Shown piece by piece: positions 7,731-16,455 of a DNA stretch of 64,000 nt. How positions within the stretch are numbered: the stretch's first letter is position 1; every line of letters begins with the position of its first letter. Made by a program: the position numbers and the translations under genes. The notes beneath the pieces were generated by a model. It saw only the letters and a list, made by a program, of their open reading frames with translations. It did no database searches and was not told where the DNA came from. This DNA is from Streptomyces ardesiacus (GTDB taxonomy: Bacteria; Actinomycetota; Actinomycetes; Streptomycetales; Streptomycetaceae), in the NCBI RefSeq assembly GCF_003112575.1, contig NZ_BEWC01000002.1:496001-560000 (forward strand), read 5' to 3'.

Positions 7731-8882
7731 GTGATGGGTGACGACAGGCGGCTCGCGGCCGTGGTGGGCCTTGCGCAGGGGATGGCGGCTGCGCAGAGTG
7801 CGCGTGAGGCGTGGCGGGCGGCCGCCGTGGGCGGGTGCCTGGCGCTGGGAGGCAGCTTCGCCGCGCTGTCGGTGTGGGAGCGGGAGCTGGGACGGCTCCG
7901 GGTGCTGGTCAACGTCGGCCGTCGGGCCGAGGACGAGGAGGAGTTCCCGGAGGACGAGTCCTATCCGGTGCACCAGTTCGCGGAGATCACCGAGTTCCTG
8001 CACGAGCGCTGGGCCGGCGGCGGGGAGCCCGACGCCTGGGTCGAGACGGCCGAGGGGCCGGCCGCCGGGCGCCCCGGATACGTCCACCAGCGCGTCGCCG
8101 CCCTGCGTCGCCGGGGCCGCGGCTGCTGCGTCGTCGCGCCGATCGTGCTGCACGGGCGGGCGTGGGGCGAGCTGTACGTGGCCCGGCCGGTGGGGGAGCG
8201 GGTCTTCGAACGGGCCGACGCCGACTTCGCCACCGTCCTGGCCTCCGTCGTCGCCGCCGGGATCGCGCAGAGCGAGCGGCTGGAGGAGGTCAAGCGGCTC
8301 GCGTACACCGACGCCCTCACCGGGCTGGCCAACCGCCGCGCCGTCGACTCCGCTCTGGACGAGGCCGTCGAGCGGCACCGTCGGGAGGGCGTCGCCGTCA
8401 GCCTCGTCGTCTGCGACCTCAACGGCCTCAAGCAGGTGAACGACACGCACGGTCACGCCGTGGGGGACCGGCTCCTGGAGCGGTTCGGTTCGGTGCTGTC
8501 GCTGTGCGGGGCGATGCTGCCGGGAGCGCTCGCCGCGCGGCTCGGCGGCGACGAGTTCTGCCTGCTCGCGGTCGGGCCGCCCGTCGACGCGGTGGTCAAG
8601 GCGGCCGAGGAGCTGTGCCACCGGGCGGCCGAACTGGAGCTGGGCGACGGCGTGGCCTGCGGGGTCGCGTCCACGGAGGGCCCGGTCGGGCCGGTCCGCT
8701 CCGCCCGGCGCCTGTTCCGCCTCGCCGACGCCGCCCAGTACCGGGCCAAGGCGGACCGCGCGGCCGGGCCGGTGGTCGCGGGGCGGGAGGGGCCCGGCGA
8801 TCCCGTCGTACGGCTCGCGGACGAGCCCTCACGTGAGGAGGACGGGGAGCGCAGGCGGTTCCGTGGGCGGCACTCGCCGTGA
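7731..8882 (+). CDS. cdgE: GAF-GGDEF diguanylate cyclase
   Basis: 383 residues. Residues about 20-185 look like a GAF sensor domain (ALGGSFAALSVWERELGRLRVLVNVG to RRGRGCCVVAPIVLHGRAWGELYVARP). A linker helix leads to the GGDEF domain: YTDALTGLANRRAVD, CDLNGLKQVNDTHGHAVGD and the active-site RLGGDEF at about residues 271-275. The signature is intact, so c-di-GMP synthesis is likely; the RxxD inhibitory site upstream of GGDEF is absent. No TM segment. The start is GTG 7731 or ATG 7734; TAGCCT at 7722 lies so close that a leaderless transcript is plausible. The symbol is taken from memory of the S. coelicolor gene between the hydratase and hutH and is less certain than the function. Confidence 0.87.
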   Translation: MMGDDRRLAAVVGLAQGMAAAQSAREAWRAAAVGGCLALGGSFAALSVWERELGRLRVLVNVGRRAEDEEEFPEDESYPVHQFAEITEFLHERWAGGGEPDAWVETAEGPAAGRPGYVHQRVAALRRRGRGCCVVAPIVLHGRAWGELYVARPVGERVFERADADFATVLASVVAAGIAQSERLEEVKRLAYTDALTGLANRRAVDSALDEAVERHRREGVAVSLVVCDLNGLKQVNDTHGHAVGDRLLERFGSVLSLCGAMLPGALAARLGGDEFCLLAVGPPVDAVVKAAEELCHRAAELELGDGVACGVASTEGPVGPVRSARRLFRLADAAQYRAKADRAAGPVVAGREGPGDPVVRLADEPSREEDGERRRFRGRHSP

Positions 8883-8945
8883 CGGCCGGTCCGGTAAGGG
8901 GCGCAACCCGGACGCAGCTGTGACGTACCCCCTCGGTACCGCCCC

Positions 8946-8974
8946 GTGACATCATCGAATTCACTGCGTACGCT
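8946..8974 (+). promoter_or_regulatory. hutH promoter, leaderless
   Basis: GTGACA (8946-8951), a 17-bp spacer, and TACGCT (8969-8974) match a primary-sigma promoter. The transcript would start at or next to the hutH ATG at 8982, which has no Shine-Dalgarno sequence, so a leaderless mRNA is likely. Confidence 0.55.
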
Positions 8975-8981
8975 CCTGAAT

Positions 8982-10526
8982 ATGGATATGCACACTGTGG
9001 TGGTGGGGACGACCGGGGTCACCGCGTCCGACGTCCTCGCCGTGGCGCGCGCGGGCGCCCGGATCGAGCTTTCCGAGGAGGCGGTGGCGGCCCTCGCCGC
9101 GGCCCGCGGCATCGTGGACGCGCTGGCCGCCAAGCCGGACCCCGTGTACGGCGTGAGCACCGGCTTCGGCGCCCTGGCGACCCGGCACATCAGCCCCGGC
9201 CTGCGGGCGCAGCTCCAGCGCAACATCGTCCGCTCGCACGCCGCCGGGATGGGGCCGCGCGTCGAGCGCGAGGTGGTCCGCGCGCTGATGTTCCTGCGGC
9301 TGAAGACCGTCTGCTCCGGACACACCGGGGTGCGCCCCGAGGTCGCGCAGACCATGGCCGACGTGCTCAACGCCGGGATCACCCCGGTCGTGCACGAGTA
9401 CGGCTCCCTCGGCTGCTCCGGCGACCTCGCCCCGCTGTCGCACTGCGCGCTCACCCTCATGGGCGAGGGCGACGCCGAGGGCCCCGACGGCACCGTCCGC
9501 CCGGCCGGCGAACTGCTCGCCGAGCACGGGATCACCCCGGTCGAGCTGCGCGAGAAGGAGGGCCTCGCCCTCCTCAACGGCACCGACGGCATGCTCGGCA
9601 TGCTGGTCATGGCCCTCGCCGACCTCGACACCCTCTACAAGTCCGCCGACATCACCGCCGCGCTGACCCTGGAGGCCCTGCTCGGCACCGACAGGGTGCT
9701 CGCCCCCGAGCTGCACGCGATCCGCCCGCACCCCGGGCAGGCCGCCAGCGCCGCCAACATGGCCGCCGTGCTCAAGGGCTCGGGCCTGACCGGGCACCAC
9801 CAGGACGACGCCCCCCGCGTCCAGGACGCGTACTCGGTGCGCTGCGCCCCGCAGGTCGCGGGTGCCGGCCGCGACACCATGGCCCACGCCGGCCTGGTCG
9901 CCGAGCGCGAGCTGGCCGCGGCCGTCGACAACCCCGTCGTGCTGCCCGACGGCCGGGTGGAGTCCAACGGCAACTTCCACGGCGCCCCGGTCGCCTACGT
10001 CCTGGACTTCCTCGCCGTCGCCGTCGCCGACCTCGGCTCCATCGCCGAGCGCCGCACCGACCGGCTCCTGGACAAGAACCGCAGCCACGGACTGCCGCCG
10101 TTCCTCGCCGACGACGCGGGCGTCGACTCCGGCCTGATGATCGCCCAGTACACGCAGGCCGCGCTGGTCGGCGAGCTGAAGCGGCTCGCCGTACCGGCCT
10201 CGGCCGACTCCATCCCGTCCTCCGCCATGCAGGAGGACCACGTGTCGATGGGCTGGTCGGCGGCGCGCAAGCTGCGCACGGCCGTCGACAACCTCACCCG
10301 CGTGATCGCCGTCGAGCTGTACGCCGCCACGCGCGCGATCCAGCTCCGCGAGGGCCTCACCCCGGCCCCGGCCTCGCAGGCCGTCATCGACGCCGTACGG
10401 GCGGCAGGCGTCGAGGGCCCCGGGCCGGACCGCTTCCTGGCGCCCGACCTCGCCGCGGCGGACGCCTTCGTGCGCGCCGGGCACCTGGTCGCGGCGGCGG
10501 AGACGGTCACGGGGCCGCTGCGCTAG
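8982..10526 (+). CDS. hutH: Histidine ammonia-lyase
   Basis: 514 residues, full length. Deaminates L-histidine to trans-urocanate, the first step of histidine use. The MIO cofactor segment reads GSLGCSGDLAPLSH with Cys145-Ser146-Gly147 where most bacterial enzymes have Ala-Ser-Gly; the known family pattern allows Cys here. Other conserved blocks are YGVSTGFGALATR, RNIVRSHAAGMG, LNGTDGMLGM, VQDAYSVRCAPQVAG and ESNGNFHGAPVAY. ATG 8982 is favoured by the adjacent promoter; ATG 8988 is possible. No other hut gene is adjacent, which is normal in streptomycetes, where the pathway genes are scattered. Confidence 0.96.
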   Translation: MDMHTVVVGTTGVTASDVLAVARAGARIELSEEAVAALAAARGIVDALAAKPDPVYGVSTGFGALATRHISPGLRAQLQRNIVRSHAAGMGPRVEREVVRALMFLRLKTVCSGHTGVRPEVAQTMADVLNAGITPVVHEYGSLGCSGDLAPLSHCALTLMGEGDAEGPDGTVRPAGELLAEHGITPVELREKEGLALLNGTDGMLGMLVMALADLDTLYKSADITAALTLEALLGTDRVLAPELHAIRPHPGQAASAANMAAVLKGSGLTGHHQDDAPRVQDAYSVRCAPQVAGAGRDTMAHAGLVAERELAAAVDNPVVLPDGRVESNGNFHGAPVAYVLDFLAVAVADLGSIAERRTDRLLDKNRSHGLPPFLADDAGVDSGLMIAQYTQAALVGELKRLAVPASADSIPSSAMQEDHVSMGWSAARKLRTAVDNLTRVIAVELYAATRAIQLREGLTPAPASQAVIDAVRAAGVEGPGPDRFLAPDLAAADAFVRAGHLVAAAETVTGPLR

Positions 10527-10548
10527 CGGACGGCGGCGGCATGGCGCA

Positions 10549-10575
10549 GGGGGTCCGGCGTCGCGCCGGGCCCCC
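10549..10575. terminator. Hairpin after hutH
   Basis: GGGGGTCCGGCG-TCG-CGCCGGGCCCCC forms a 12-bp stem with one G-U pair and a 3-base loop, 22 bases after the hutH stop. There is no T run. It also lies between convergent genes. Confidence 0.55.
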
Positions 10576-10665
10576 CGCGGCCGTCCGTGGACGCACCGGC
10601 CGGCCGGGCGGACCCTCCGGCGGGTCTCCCGATGGTCAAGAGAGCCAAAAGAACGTCAAGTACTG

Positions 10666-10995
10666 CTAAAGGCCGAGGCGTTCCCGGCGGACCGAGTAGC
10701 CCACGAAGCCGACGCCCAGACCGAGGCAGAGGGTGCCGCCCACGACGTACGGCGTGCTGTCGAAGCTGCCGGTGTCGGCCAGCCGGGTCGAGCCCTCGCC
10801 GGTCGCCGCCGAGTCCGTGGCGGTGCCCGTGGACGCCGCTCTCGCCTGGGCCGTGACCTGCGGAGACGGGGTCGCGGCGGCGGATTCGAGGACGGGTGTC
10901 TCGGGGGTCGCGTTGGCCGACGGGACGAACCACAGGGCACACAGCAGGCCGCCGGCGGCGGTGGCGGTCAGCAAGGAACGGCGAGCGGATGACAC
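10666..10995 (-). CDS. Tiny LAXTG sortase-anchored surface protein
   Basis: 109 residues from GTG 10995 with AAGGGG upstream. Layout: basic N-terminus and signal peptide (residues 1-29, cleavage probably after SANA), a short Thr/Ala/Ser-rich mature segment of about 40 residues, then LADTG, a hydrophobic helix (PYVVGGTLCLGLGVGFVGYSV) and a basic tail RRERLGL. This is the standard sorting signal; LAXTG is the form used by class E sortases, which also anchor long chaplins in streptomycetes. The mature part is too short to be an enzyme or to span the wall far. Function unknown. Confidence 0.82.
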   Translation of the reverse strand: MSSARRSLLTATAAGGLLCALWFVPSANATPETPVLESAAATPSPQVTAQARAASTGTATDSAATGEGSTRLADTGSFDSTPYVVGGTLCLGLGVGFVGYSVRRERLGL

Positions 10996-11104
10996 GGAAT
11001 ATCGATCCCCTTGTGGCGCTGGCGAATTGGCCGTGTGGGGCGATGTTAGTGAAAGGCGCGGGTCACAGGAAAGTCACGGGAGCGGTCGGCCTTACGCTCC
11101 GGGC

Positions 11105-11458
11105 ATGAACACTCCTGAGACATCACGGTTTGTACGGATTCGCGTCGACCTGGTCCTCGAGATCGACGACGAGGAGGCCGTCACCGGCGCCGCGCTGCAG
11201 GCCCTCGCCGACGGCTCCGGCCTGTCCGGCGCCGAACGGGCCGACTCCGAACGGGCCGTGACGGAGGACACCGCCGAGGCCCTGGCGCATCTGGTGGACC
11301 CGTTCGACCTGGTCGGCACGGTGCCCGGGGTCGAACTCCGGCAGGCCTCCTGGAGCAGTGAGCAGATCGACTACGACCCCGACTCGCCCGAGTGGGAACT
11401 GGACGAGGATGATGGCGGCGAGAACGACCCGGAAGACGATGAAATGACGGTCGGCTGA
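11105..11458 (+). CDS. Acidic conserved hypothetical protein
   Basis: 117 residues from ATG 11105. No signal peptide or TM helix. The first half (RFVRIRVDLVLEIDDEEAVTGAALQALAD) looks like an alpha/beta strand-helix unit; the last 25 residues are almost all acidic (WELDEDDGGENDPEDDE). TACGCT at 11093-11098 lies 6 bases before the ATG and there is no RBS, so the message is probably leaderless. It is followed by a strong hairpin and so is likely monocistronic. No family is recognised. Confidence 0.7.
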   Translation: MNTPETSRFVRIRVDLVLEIDDEEAVTGAALQALADGSGLSGAERADSERAVTEDTAEALAHLVDPFDLVGTVPGVELRQASWSSEQIDYDPDSPEWELDEDDGGENDPEDDEMTVG

Positions 11459-11480
11459 CGCGGTGTGGGGAAAATCCCGG

Positions 11481-11506
11481 CCCCGGACGGCAACCGCCGT
11501 CCGGGG
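11481..11506. terminator. Perfect 11-bp hairpin terminator
   Basis: CCCCGGACGGC-AACC-GCCGTCCGGGG followed by TTTCG, 22 bases after the preceding stop. Confidence 0.75.
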
Positions 11507-11674
11507 TTTCGTCGTCTCACGGTGCGCACGGACCGACACCTCCCCGCACCGCCTCCGCCCGCTGCGGCGAAACGTGGTATGCCCCACACCCGCGAGCGAT
11601 GTGGAACGGGACGAACCGGTCGTAGCGTTGAAAGTTATTGACGGGGCATCTCGGGGTTTCGGGAATAGGCAACG

Positions 11675-12937
11675 ATGGAGAAGCGTGTGATGACGGACGG
11701 TAAGCGGCGCAAGGGCCTGGCGGCCGCGTCCGCACTGCTCGGCGGTGTGCTGGTACTCACGGCATGTTCCAGTAGCAACGCCGACACCTCCGGGGGTGGG
11801 GACGGCAAGACCTCGCAGGCCGAGGTCGACGAAGCGGCGGCCAAGAAGACGTCCGAGGCACAGATCAAGATCACCCCCAAGGGCGGCTCGGACAACGCCT
11901 CCATCAACAACTCCGCCGGCGTCACCGTGGCCAAGGGCACGCTCACCGAGGTGAAGATGACCGCCTCGGACGGCACCGTGGTCAAGGGTGAGATATCCGC
12001 CGACAAGACCAGCTGGAAGCCCAGCGGCCAGCTGGAGCGCGCCACCAAGTACCAGATCTCGGCGACCGCGCAGGACTCCGAGGGCCGCGCCGCCCACGAG
12101 AACAGCTCGTTCACCACGGTCTCGCCGCAGAACAGCTTCATCGGGACCTTCACCCCGGACGACGGCAAGACCGTCGGCGTCGGAATGCCCGTGTCGATCA
12201 ACTTCGACAAGGCGATCACCGACAAGGCCGCCGTCCAGAGGGGCATCACGGTCAACAGCAGCAGCGGCCAGGAGGTCGCCTGCCACTGGTTCTCCACCCA
12301 GCGCATGGACTGCCGCCCCAAGGACTACTGGCAGGAGGGCTCGACCGTCACCCTCAAGCTGGCGCTCGACGGGGTCGAGGGCGCCGCCGGCGTCTACGGC
12401 GTCCAGCAGAAGTCGGTCACCTTCAAGATCGGCCGCAACCAGGTCTCCTACGTCGACGCGAAGACCAAGCAGATGCGGGTCACGCAGGACGGCAAGACCG
12501 TCAAGACCATCCCGATCTCGGCCGGCTCCCCGGAGAACAAGACCTACGAAGGCCAGATGGTGATCTCCGAGAAGTACAAGGAGACCCGGATGGACGGCTC
12601 GACCGTCGGCTTCACCGACGACGACGGCAAGGGCGAGTACGACATCAAGGACGTGCCGCACGCCATGCGGCTGAGCACCTCCGGCACCTTCATCCACGGC
12701 AACTACTGGGGCAAGGGCATCTTCGGCAGCGTCAACACCAGCCACGGCTGCGTGGGCCTGGAGGACGCCAAGGGCGCGAACGACCCGAACACGCCGGGCG
12801 CCTGGTTCTACAACAACTCCATCATCGGTGACGTGGTCGTCGTCCAGAACACCGGCGACAAGACCATCGCCCCGGACAACGGCCTCAACGGCTGGAACAT
12901 GGACTGGGCCCAGTGGAAGGCGGGTTCGGCGGTCTGA
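11675..12937 (+). CDS. L,D-transpeptidase lipoprotein (YkuD)
   Basis: 420 residues. A lipoprotein signal peptide (lipobox LTAC, Cys31) anchors it outside the membrane. Residues about 60-260 hold two Ig-like domains of the kind found in actinomycete transpeptidases (VTVAKGTLTEVKM; GVGMPVSINFDKAI). The YkuD catalytic domain is C-terminal, with FIHGNYW and the active-site SHGCVGL. It should make 3-3 peptidoglycan cross-links, resistant to most beta-lactams. ATG 11675 is used; ATG 11690, with GGAG nine bases upstream, is a good alternative and keeps the signal peptide. A long terminator follows. Confidence 0.93.
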   Translation: MEKRVMTDGKRRKGLAAASALLGGVLVLTACSSSNADTSGGGDGKTSQAEVDEAAAKKTSEAQIKITPKGGSDNASINNSAGVTVAKGTLTEVKMTASDGTVVKGEISADKTSWKPSGQLERATKYQISATAQDSEGRAAHENSSFTTVSPQNSFIGTFTPDDGKTVGVGMPVSINFDKAITDKAAVQRGITVNSSSGQEVACHWFSTQRMDCRPKDYWQEGSTVTLKLALDGVEGAAGVYGVQQKSVTFKIGRNQVSYVDAKTKQMRVTQDGKTVKTIPISAGSPENKTYEGQMVISEKYKETRMDGSTVGFTDDDGKGEYDIKDVPHAMRLSTSGTFIHGNYWGKGIFGSVNTSHGCVGLEDAKGANDPNTPGAWFYNNSIIGDVVVVQNTGDKTIAPDNGLNGWNMDWAQWKAGSAV

Positions 12938-12971
12938 CGCCGACTCCCTCCGGGCCGACCGCACTTCGCAC

Positions 12972-13011
12972 GGGCGCCCGCCGCTCCCCCGCACGGGAGC
13001 GGCGGGCGCCC
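12972..13011. terminator. Strong 17-bp hairpin terminator
   Basis: Arms 12972-12988 and 12995-13011 pair perfectly (17 bp, 6-base loop CCGCAC), followed by GCGCATTT. Ends the L,D-transpeptidase transcript. Confidence 0.8.
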
Positions 13012-13087
13012 GCGCATTTCACGGCTTCTCATCCTTCTCTTACGCGGGCCTTATCCCTCCATCACGGGCCGTCCCTACTTTGCGGCC

Positions 13088-14566
13088 ATGTTCTTCACCT
13101 ACCTGAGGCGCGAGCTGCGCCGCCGCAGAAAGGCGGCCCTCGTCGTCGCCTCCGGACTGGCCCTGGGTATCGCGCTGGTCATCGTCGTCGACTCGGTCTC
13201 CTCCGGCATGGGCCGGGCCCAGGACAAGGTCCTGCAGTCCCTCTACGGGCTCGGCACGGACATGACGGTCACCAAGGCCGCGGAGGCGCCCTCCGGAAGC
13301 ACCGCCGAACGGCCGCGCTTCCGCTTCGACGCGCAGGACGACGGCGCCGAGGAGGAGCAGAGCACCGACCGCGTCATGGTGCAGGGCTTCCAGACGCTGG
13401 CGAGTTCCACCGTCGGCAAGGTCGCCGGCCAGAGCGGTGTCGCCGACGCGGTGGGCGGTCTGAGCCTCCAGGTCGTCAAGGTCAGCGGCGAGTTCTCGCG
13501 CGGCCAGTTCAAGCAGGACGCCTCCGGCGGCGGCGCGGGCCGGGGCGGCGGTCCGGGCGGCGGCCAGTCCCAGCAGGGCCGCGTCCAGGGCGGCGGCGCC
13601 GACTTCGACGTCAACAGCTACTCCGTCTACGGCACCGACGTCACCGAGCCCGCCCTCGGCCCGCTGACCACGTCCACCATCACCAGCGGACGCACCTTCA
13701 AGGAGTCGGAGACCGACGCCAAGGTGGCCGTCGCCGACTCGGCGTACGCCAAGGAGAAGAAGCTCAAGACCGGCAGCACGGTCACCGTCAAGGACACGAA
13801 GTTCGAGATCGTCGGCATCGCCACGGCGGACAGCGGTGACGCGGCGGCCAACCTCTATCTGCCGCTGAAGCAGGCCCAGACGCTGGGCGACGCGAAGGAC
13901 AAGGTCACCACGATCTACGTCAAGGCGACCGACTCGCAGCGGATCGACGGCGTCAAGTCCGCGATCCAGAAGAACATCTCGGGTACGACGGTCACCACCT
14001 CCGCCGACCTCGCCGACACCGTTTCCGGCTCGCTGTCCACCGCCTCCTCGCTCGCGACCGGCGTCGGCAAGTGGCTGTCGGTCGTCGTCCTGGCGGCGGC
14101 CTTCCTGGTCGCCGGTCTGCTCACCTCCTCCGCCGTCTCCCGCCGGGTGCGCGAGTTCGGCACGCTCAAGGCGCTCGGCTGGCACTCGGGGCGGGTCACC
14201 CGGCAGGTGATCGGCGAGGCCGTCGTCAACGGCCTGGTCGGCGGCGCCCTCGGCATCGCGCTGGGTCTCGCGGGCGCCTACGCCGTCACCGCCGTCAGCC
14301 CGACGCTGGAGGCCCAACTGGGCGGCGGCACGGGCGGCGGCGGTGGTGCGGGCGGGCCCGGCGGCCTCGGCGGGGGCGGCATGGGCGGGCCCGGCCGGCA
14401 GGCCGCCGCCAAGACCCTGGACATCGCGCTGACCGCACCCGTCAGCCTCACCACCATCGCCCTCGCGGTGGGCCTCGCCGTGGCCGGCGGACTCGTCGCC
14501 GGGGGCTTCGGCGGCTGGCGCGCCTCGCGACTGCGCCCGGCGGACGCCCTGCGCCGCGTCGAGTAG
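13088..14566 (+). CDS. ABC transporter permease, MacB/FtsX family
   Basis: 492 residues. One N-terminal TM helix (about 16-38), a large extracytoplasmic MacB_PCD-type region (40-330), then three TM helices (about 336-355, 380-405 and 455-480) forming the FtsX core, with the RRVREFGTLKALGW coupling helix between. The final extracytoplasmic loop (about 410-440) is nearly pure Gly, and another Gly/Gln-rich patch lies near residue 155-175; both look like simple insertions. It pairs with the ATPase 33 bases downstream. Cargo unknown; such pairs usually export peptides or act in envelope stress. TACTTT (13075-13080) lies 7 bases before the ATG and there is no RBS, so the start may be leaderless. 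Confidence 0.88.
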   Translation: MFFTYLRRELRRRRKAALVVASGLALGIALVIVVDSVSSGMGRAQDKVLQSLYGLGTDMTVTKAAEAPSGSTAERPRFRFDAQDDGAEEEQSTDRVMVQGFQTLASSTVGKVAGQSGVADAVGGLSLQVVKVSGEFSRGQFKQDASGGGAGRGGGPGGGQSQQGRVQGGGADFDVNSYSVYGTDVTEPALGPLTTSTITSGRTFKESETDAKVAVADSAYAKEKKLKTGSTVTVKDTKFEIVGIATADSGDAAANLYLPLKQAQTLGDAKDKVTTIYVKATDSQRIDGVKSAIQKNISGTTVTTSADLADTVSGSLSTASSLATGVGKWLSVVVLAAAFLVAGLLTSSAVSRRVREFGTLKALGWHSGRVTRQVIGEAVVNGLVGGALGIALGLAGAYAVTAVSPTLEAQLGGGTGGGGGAGGPGGLGGGGMGGPGRQAAAKTLDIALTAPVSLTTIALAVGLAVAGGLVAGGFGGWRASRLRPADALRRVE

Positions 14567-14599
14567 CGCCCCCCTTCCCCGTACTCCAGGAGTTGCACC

Positions 14600-15283
14600 A
14601 TGTACGAACTCAGCGGCGTCACCAAGCACTACACCCGCGGCAAGGCTACCGTGCACGCCCTCGACGGCGTCGACCTGACCATCGCCGACGGCGACCGGCT
14701 CGTCATCCAGGGCCCCACCGGCGGCGGCAAGTCCACCCTGCTCCAGATGCTGGGCGCCCTCGACCGGCCCAGCTCGGGCCGGATCGTCCTCGACGGCACC
14801 GACCTCGCCACGCTCCCCGAGGCCAGGCTGACCCGGGTGCGCAGCGAGAGCATCGGCTTCGTCTTCCAGTCCTTCAACCTGATCCCGACCCTGACCGCCC
14901 AGGAGAACGTCGAGACCGCCCTGGTTCCGCTCGGCGTCAAGGCGAAGGAGCGGCGCGAGAAGGCCGCCGAGGCCCTGGCCTCCGTCGGCCTGGGCGAACG
15001 CCTCGGCCACCTCCCCGGCGAGATGTCCGGCGGCCAGCAGCAGCGCGTCGCCATCGCCCGCGCCCTGGTGAAGCAGCCCAAGGTGCTCCTCGCCGACGAA
15101 CCCACCGGAAACCTCGACGAGTCGACCCGCGACGAGATCATGGACGTACTCGACCGCATGTGGAAGGAGCTGGGCCTCACCTTCGTCATGGTCACCCACG
15201 ACTCGGCGATCGCGCGGAAAGCCCCCCGCGTGGCCACCATCCGCAAGGGCCGCATCACCGTCAAGGAGAACGCTTCGGCGTGA
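14600..15283 (+). CDS. ABC transporter ATP-binding protein, MacB/LolD type
   Basis: 227 residues, the size of a stand-alone ATPase. Walker A GPTGGGKST, Q-loop VFQSFNL, signature MSGGQQQRVAIARAL, Walker B VLLADEPTGNLDE and H-loop VTHD are all intact. It powers the permease encoded just upstream. The GVDLTIADGDRLVIQGPTGGG form and TGNLD ending are typical of the MacB/LolD subfamily rather than importers. CAGGAGTTG precedes the ATG. Confidence 0.93.
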   Translation: MYELSGVTKHYTRGKATVHALDGVDLTIADGDRLVIQGPTGGGKSTLLQMLGALDRPSSGRIVLDGTDLATLPEARLTRVRSESIGFVFQSFNLIPTLTAQENVETALVPLGVKAKERREKAAEALASVGLGERLGHLPGEMSGGQQQRVAIARALVKQPKVLLADEPTGNLDESTRDEIMDVLDRMWKELGLTFVMVTHDSAIARKAPRVATIRKGRITVKENASA

Positions 15284-15363
15284 CGGTGTGCGGTGACCGT
15301 TGATCCGCCGGGCTGCGGGGCGTCGGCGGGCCGCACGCGCCCGGCCGAGGAGGCGGGTGCCTC

Positions 15364-15549
15364 TCAGGCCCCCGAGTCGTGTGTGAACTCGTTGAGTTCA
15401 CACACGTCAGGGTCGGTCAGGTAGTCGTAGAGCCGTAGGTCTCCGGCGGATCCGGTCACGTACAGCGTCACCCCGTAGGTCCCGCCGCCTTCGATGGTCC
15501 AGGCCGAGGGAGGGGACCTCGTCGCCGCGCTGAGCCGGGGCACGCTCAC
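15364..15549 (-). CDS. 61-residue protein translationally coupled to XRE regulator
   Basis: A small ORF from GTG 15549 to TGA 15364. Its start overlaps the stop of the upstream regulator as GTGA, a usual sign of coupled translation. The protein ([17 protein letters not shown], then WTIEGGGTYGVTLYVTGSAG, DLRLYDYLTDPDVCELNE, FTHDSGA) is neutral to acidic with alternating residues suggestive of beta strands. I do not recognise a family; it is not an obvious DUF397 partner. Codon bias supports coding. It could be an accessory or antagonist of the regulator. Confidence 0.55.
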   Translation of the reverse strand: MSVPRLSAATRSPPSAWTIEGGGTYGVTLYVTGSAGDLRLYDYLTDPDVCELNEFTHDSGA

Positions 15550-16424
15550 GGCGTGACCGCGGCCGCCGCCGCGTCCGTCCCCCAGCTCGCCAGCAGCCGC
15601 AGCGCGTCCGCCGACGGGGAGCCGGGTTCCGCGTGGTAGGTGACGAAGGCCTGCTCGTCGTCGTCGACCAGGCGGAACGTCTCGAAGGACAGGGTCAGGT
15701 CGCCGACCAGCGGGTGCCGCATCCGCTTGACGCCGTAGGTCTTCTCCTTGACGTCGTGCGTGGCCCACAGGCGGCGGAACTCCTCGCTCTTCACCGAGAG
15801 CTCACCGACCAGCGCGGACAGTCGCGGGTCGTCCGGGTGCCGACCCGCGTCCATGCGCAGGAAGCTGACCATGTCGTACGCCTTCTGGTCCCAGTCGACG
15901 AACAGCTCGCGGTAGTCCGGGTTCAGGAAGACCAGCCGCGCCCAGTTCCGCTCGGCGGCCGGCAGCCTGCCCCAGTCGCCGAAGAGGGCCGCGGCCATCC
16001 GGTTCCAGGCGAGGATCTCGGAGCGGCGGCCCGTCACGTACGCGGGCACCGTGTCGATCGACTCCAGGAGCTGGAGCAGCGCCACCCGCACCGGCTGCTT
16101 GCCCCGTGGGGCCCCGGCCCGCCGGCGCTGCTGCTTCGGCTTCGCCAGATGCGTCAGGTGCGCCTGCTCCGCGTCGGTCAGCCGCAGCGCCCGGGCGATG
16201 GCGTCCAGGACCTCCGCCGACACGTTCTGCCCGTTGCCCTGTTCGAGGCGGGTGTAGTACGCCACCGAGACCCCGGCTAGCTGCGCCAGCTCCTCGCGCC
16301 GCAGCCCGGGCACCCGGCGCTGCCGCCCGTACGACTCCAGGCCCACGTCCTCCGGCTTGAGCCGGGCCCGCCGGGTGCGCAGGAACTCGCTCAGTTCGGC
16401 CCGACGGTCAAGCTGTCCATCCAT
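15546..16424 (-). CDS. XRE-family regulator with MmyB-like ligand domain
   Basis: 292 residues from ATG 16424 ([11 protein letters not shown]). An N-terminal helix-turn-helix (residues about 10-75: [39 protein letters not shown]) is followed by a C-terminal domain with the pattern [39 protein letters not shown], characteristic of the MmyB-like family, which may bind a fatty or other hydrophobic ligand. It is divergent from an alcohol dehydrogenase, and regulators of this type commonly control such a neighbour. Three GTACGCA repeats lie in the shared intergenic region. The upstream in-frame ATG would add residues without family support. Confidence 0.9.
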   Translation of the reverse strand: MDGQLDRRAELSEFLRTRRARLKPEDVGLESYGRQRRVPGLRREELAQLAGVSVAYYTRLEQGNGQNVSAEVLDAIARALRLTDAEQAHLTHLAKPKQQRRRAGAPRGKQPVRVALLQLLESIDTVPAYVTGRRSEILAWNRMAAALFGDWGRLPAAERNWARLVFLNPDYRELFVDWDQKAYDMVSFLRMDAGRHPDDPRLSALVGELSVKSEEFRRLWATHDVKEKTYGVKRMRHPLVGDLTLSFETFRLVDDDEQAFVTYHAEPGSPSADALRLLASWGTDAAAAAVTP

Positions 16425-16455
16425 GTTTCCAGTATCGCCGGACCTATTCCCGGTC

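Noticed and set aside
11459..11674. A tRNA or small RNA in the 216-base gap before the L,D-transpeptidase
   Set aside because: No cloverleaf or CCA end is seen; the only structure is the terminator hairpin at 11481-11506.
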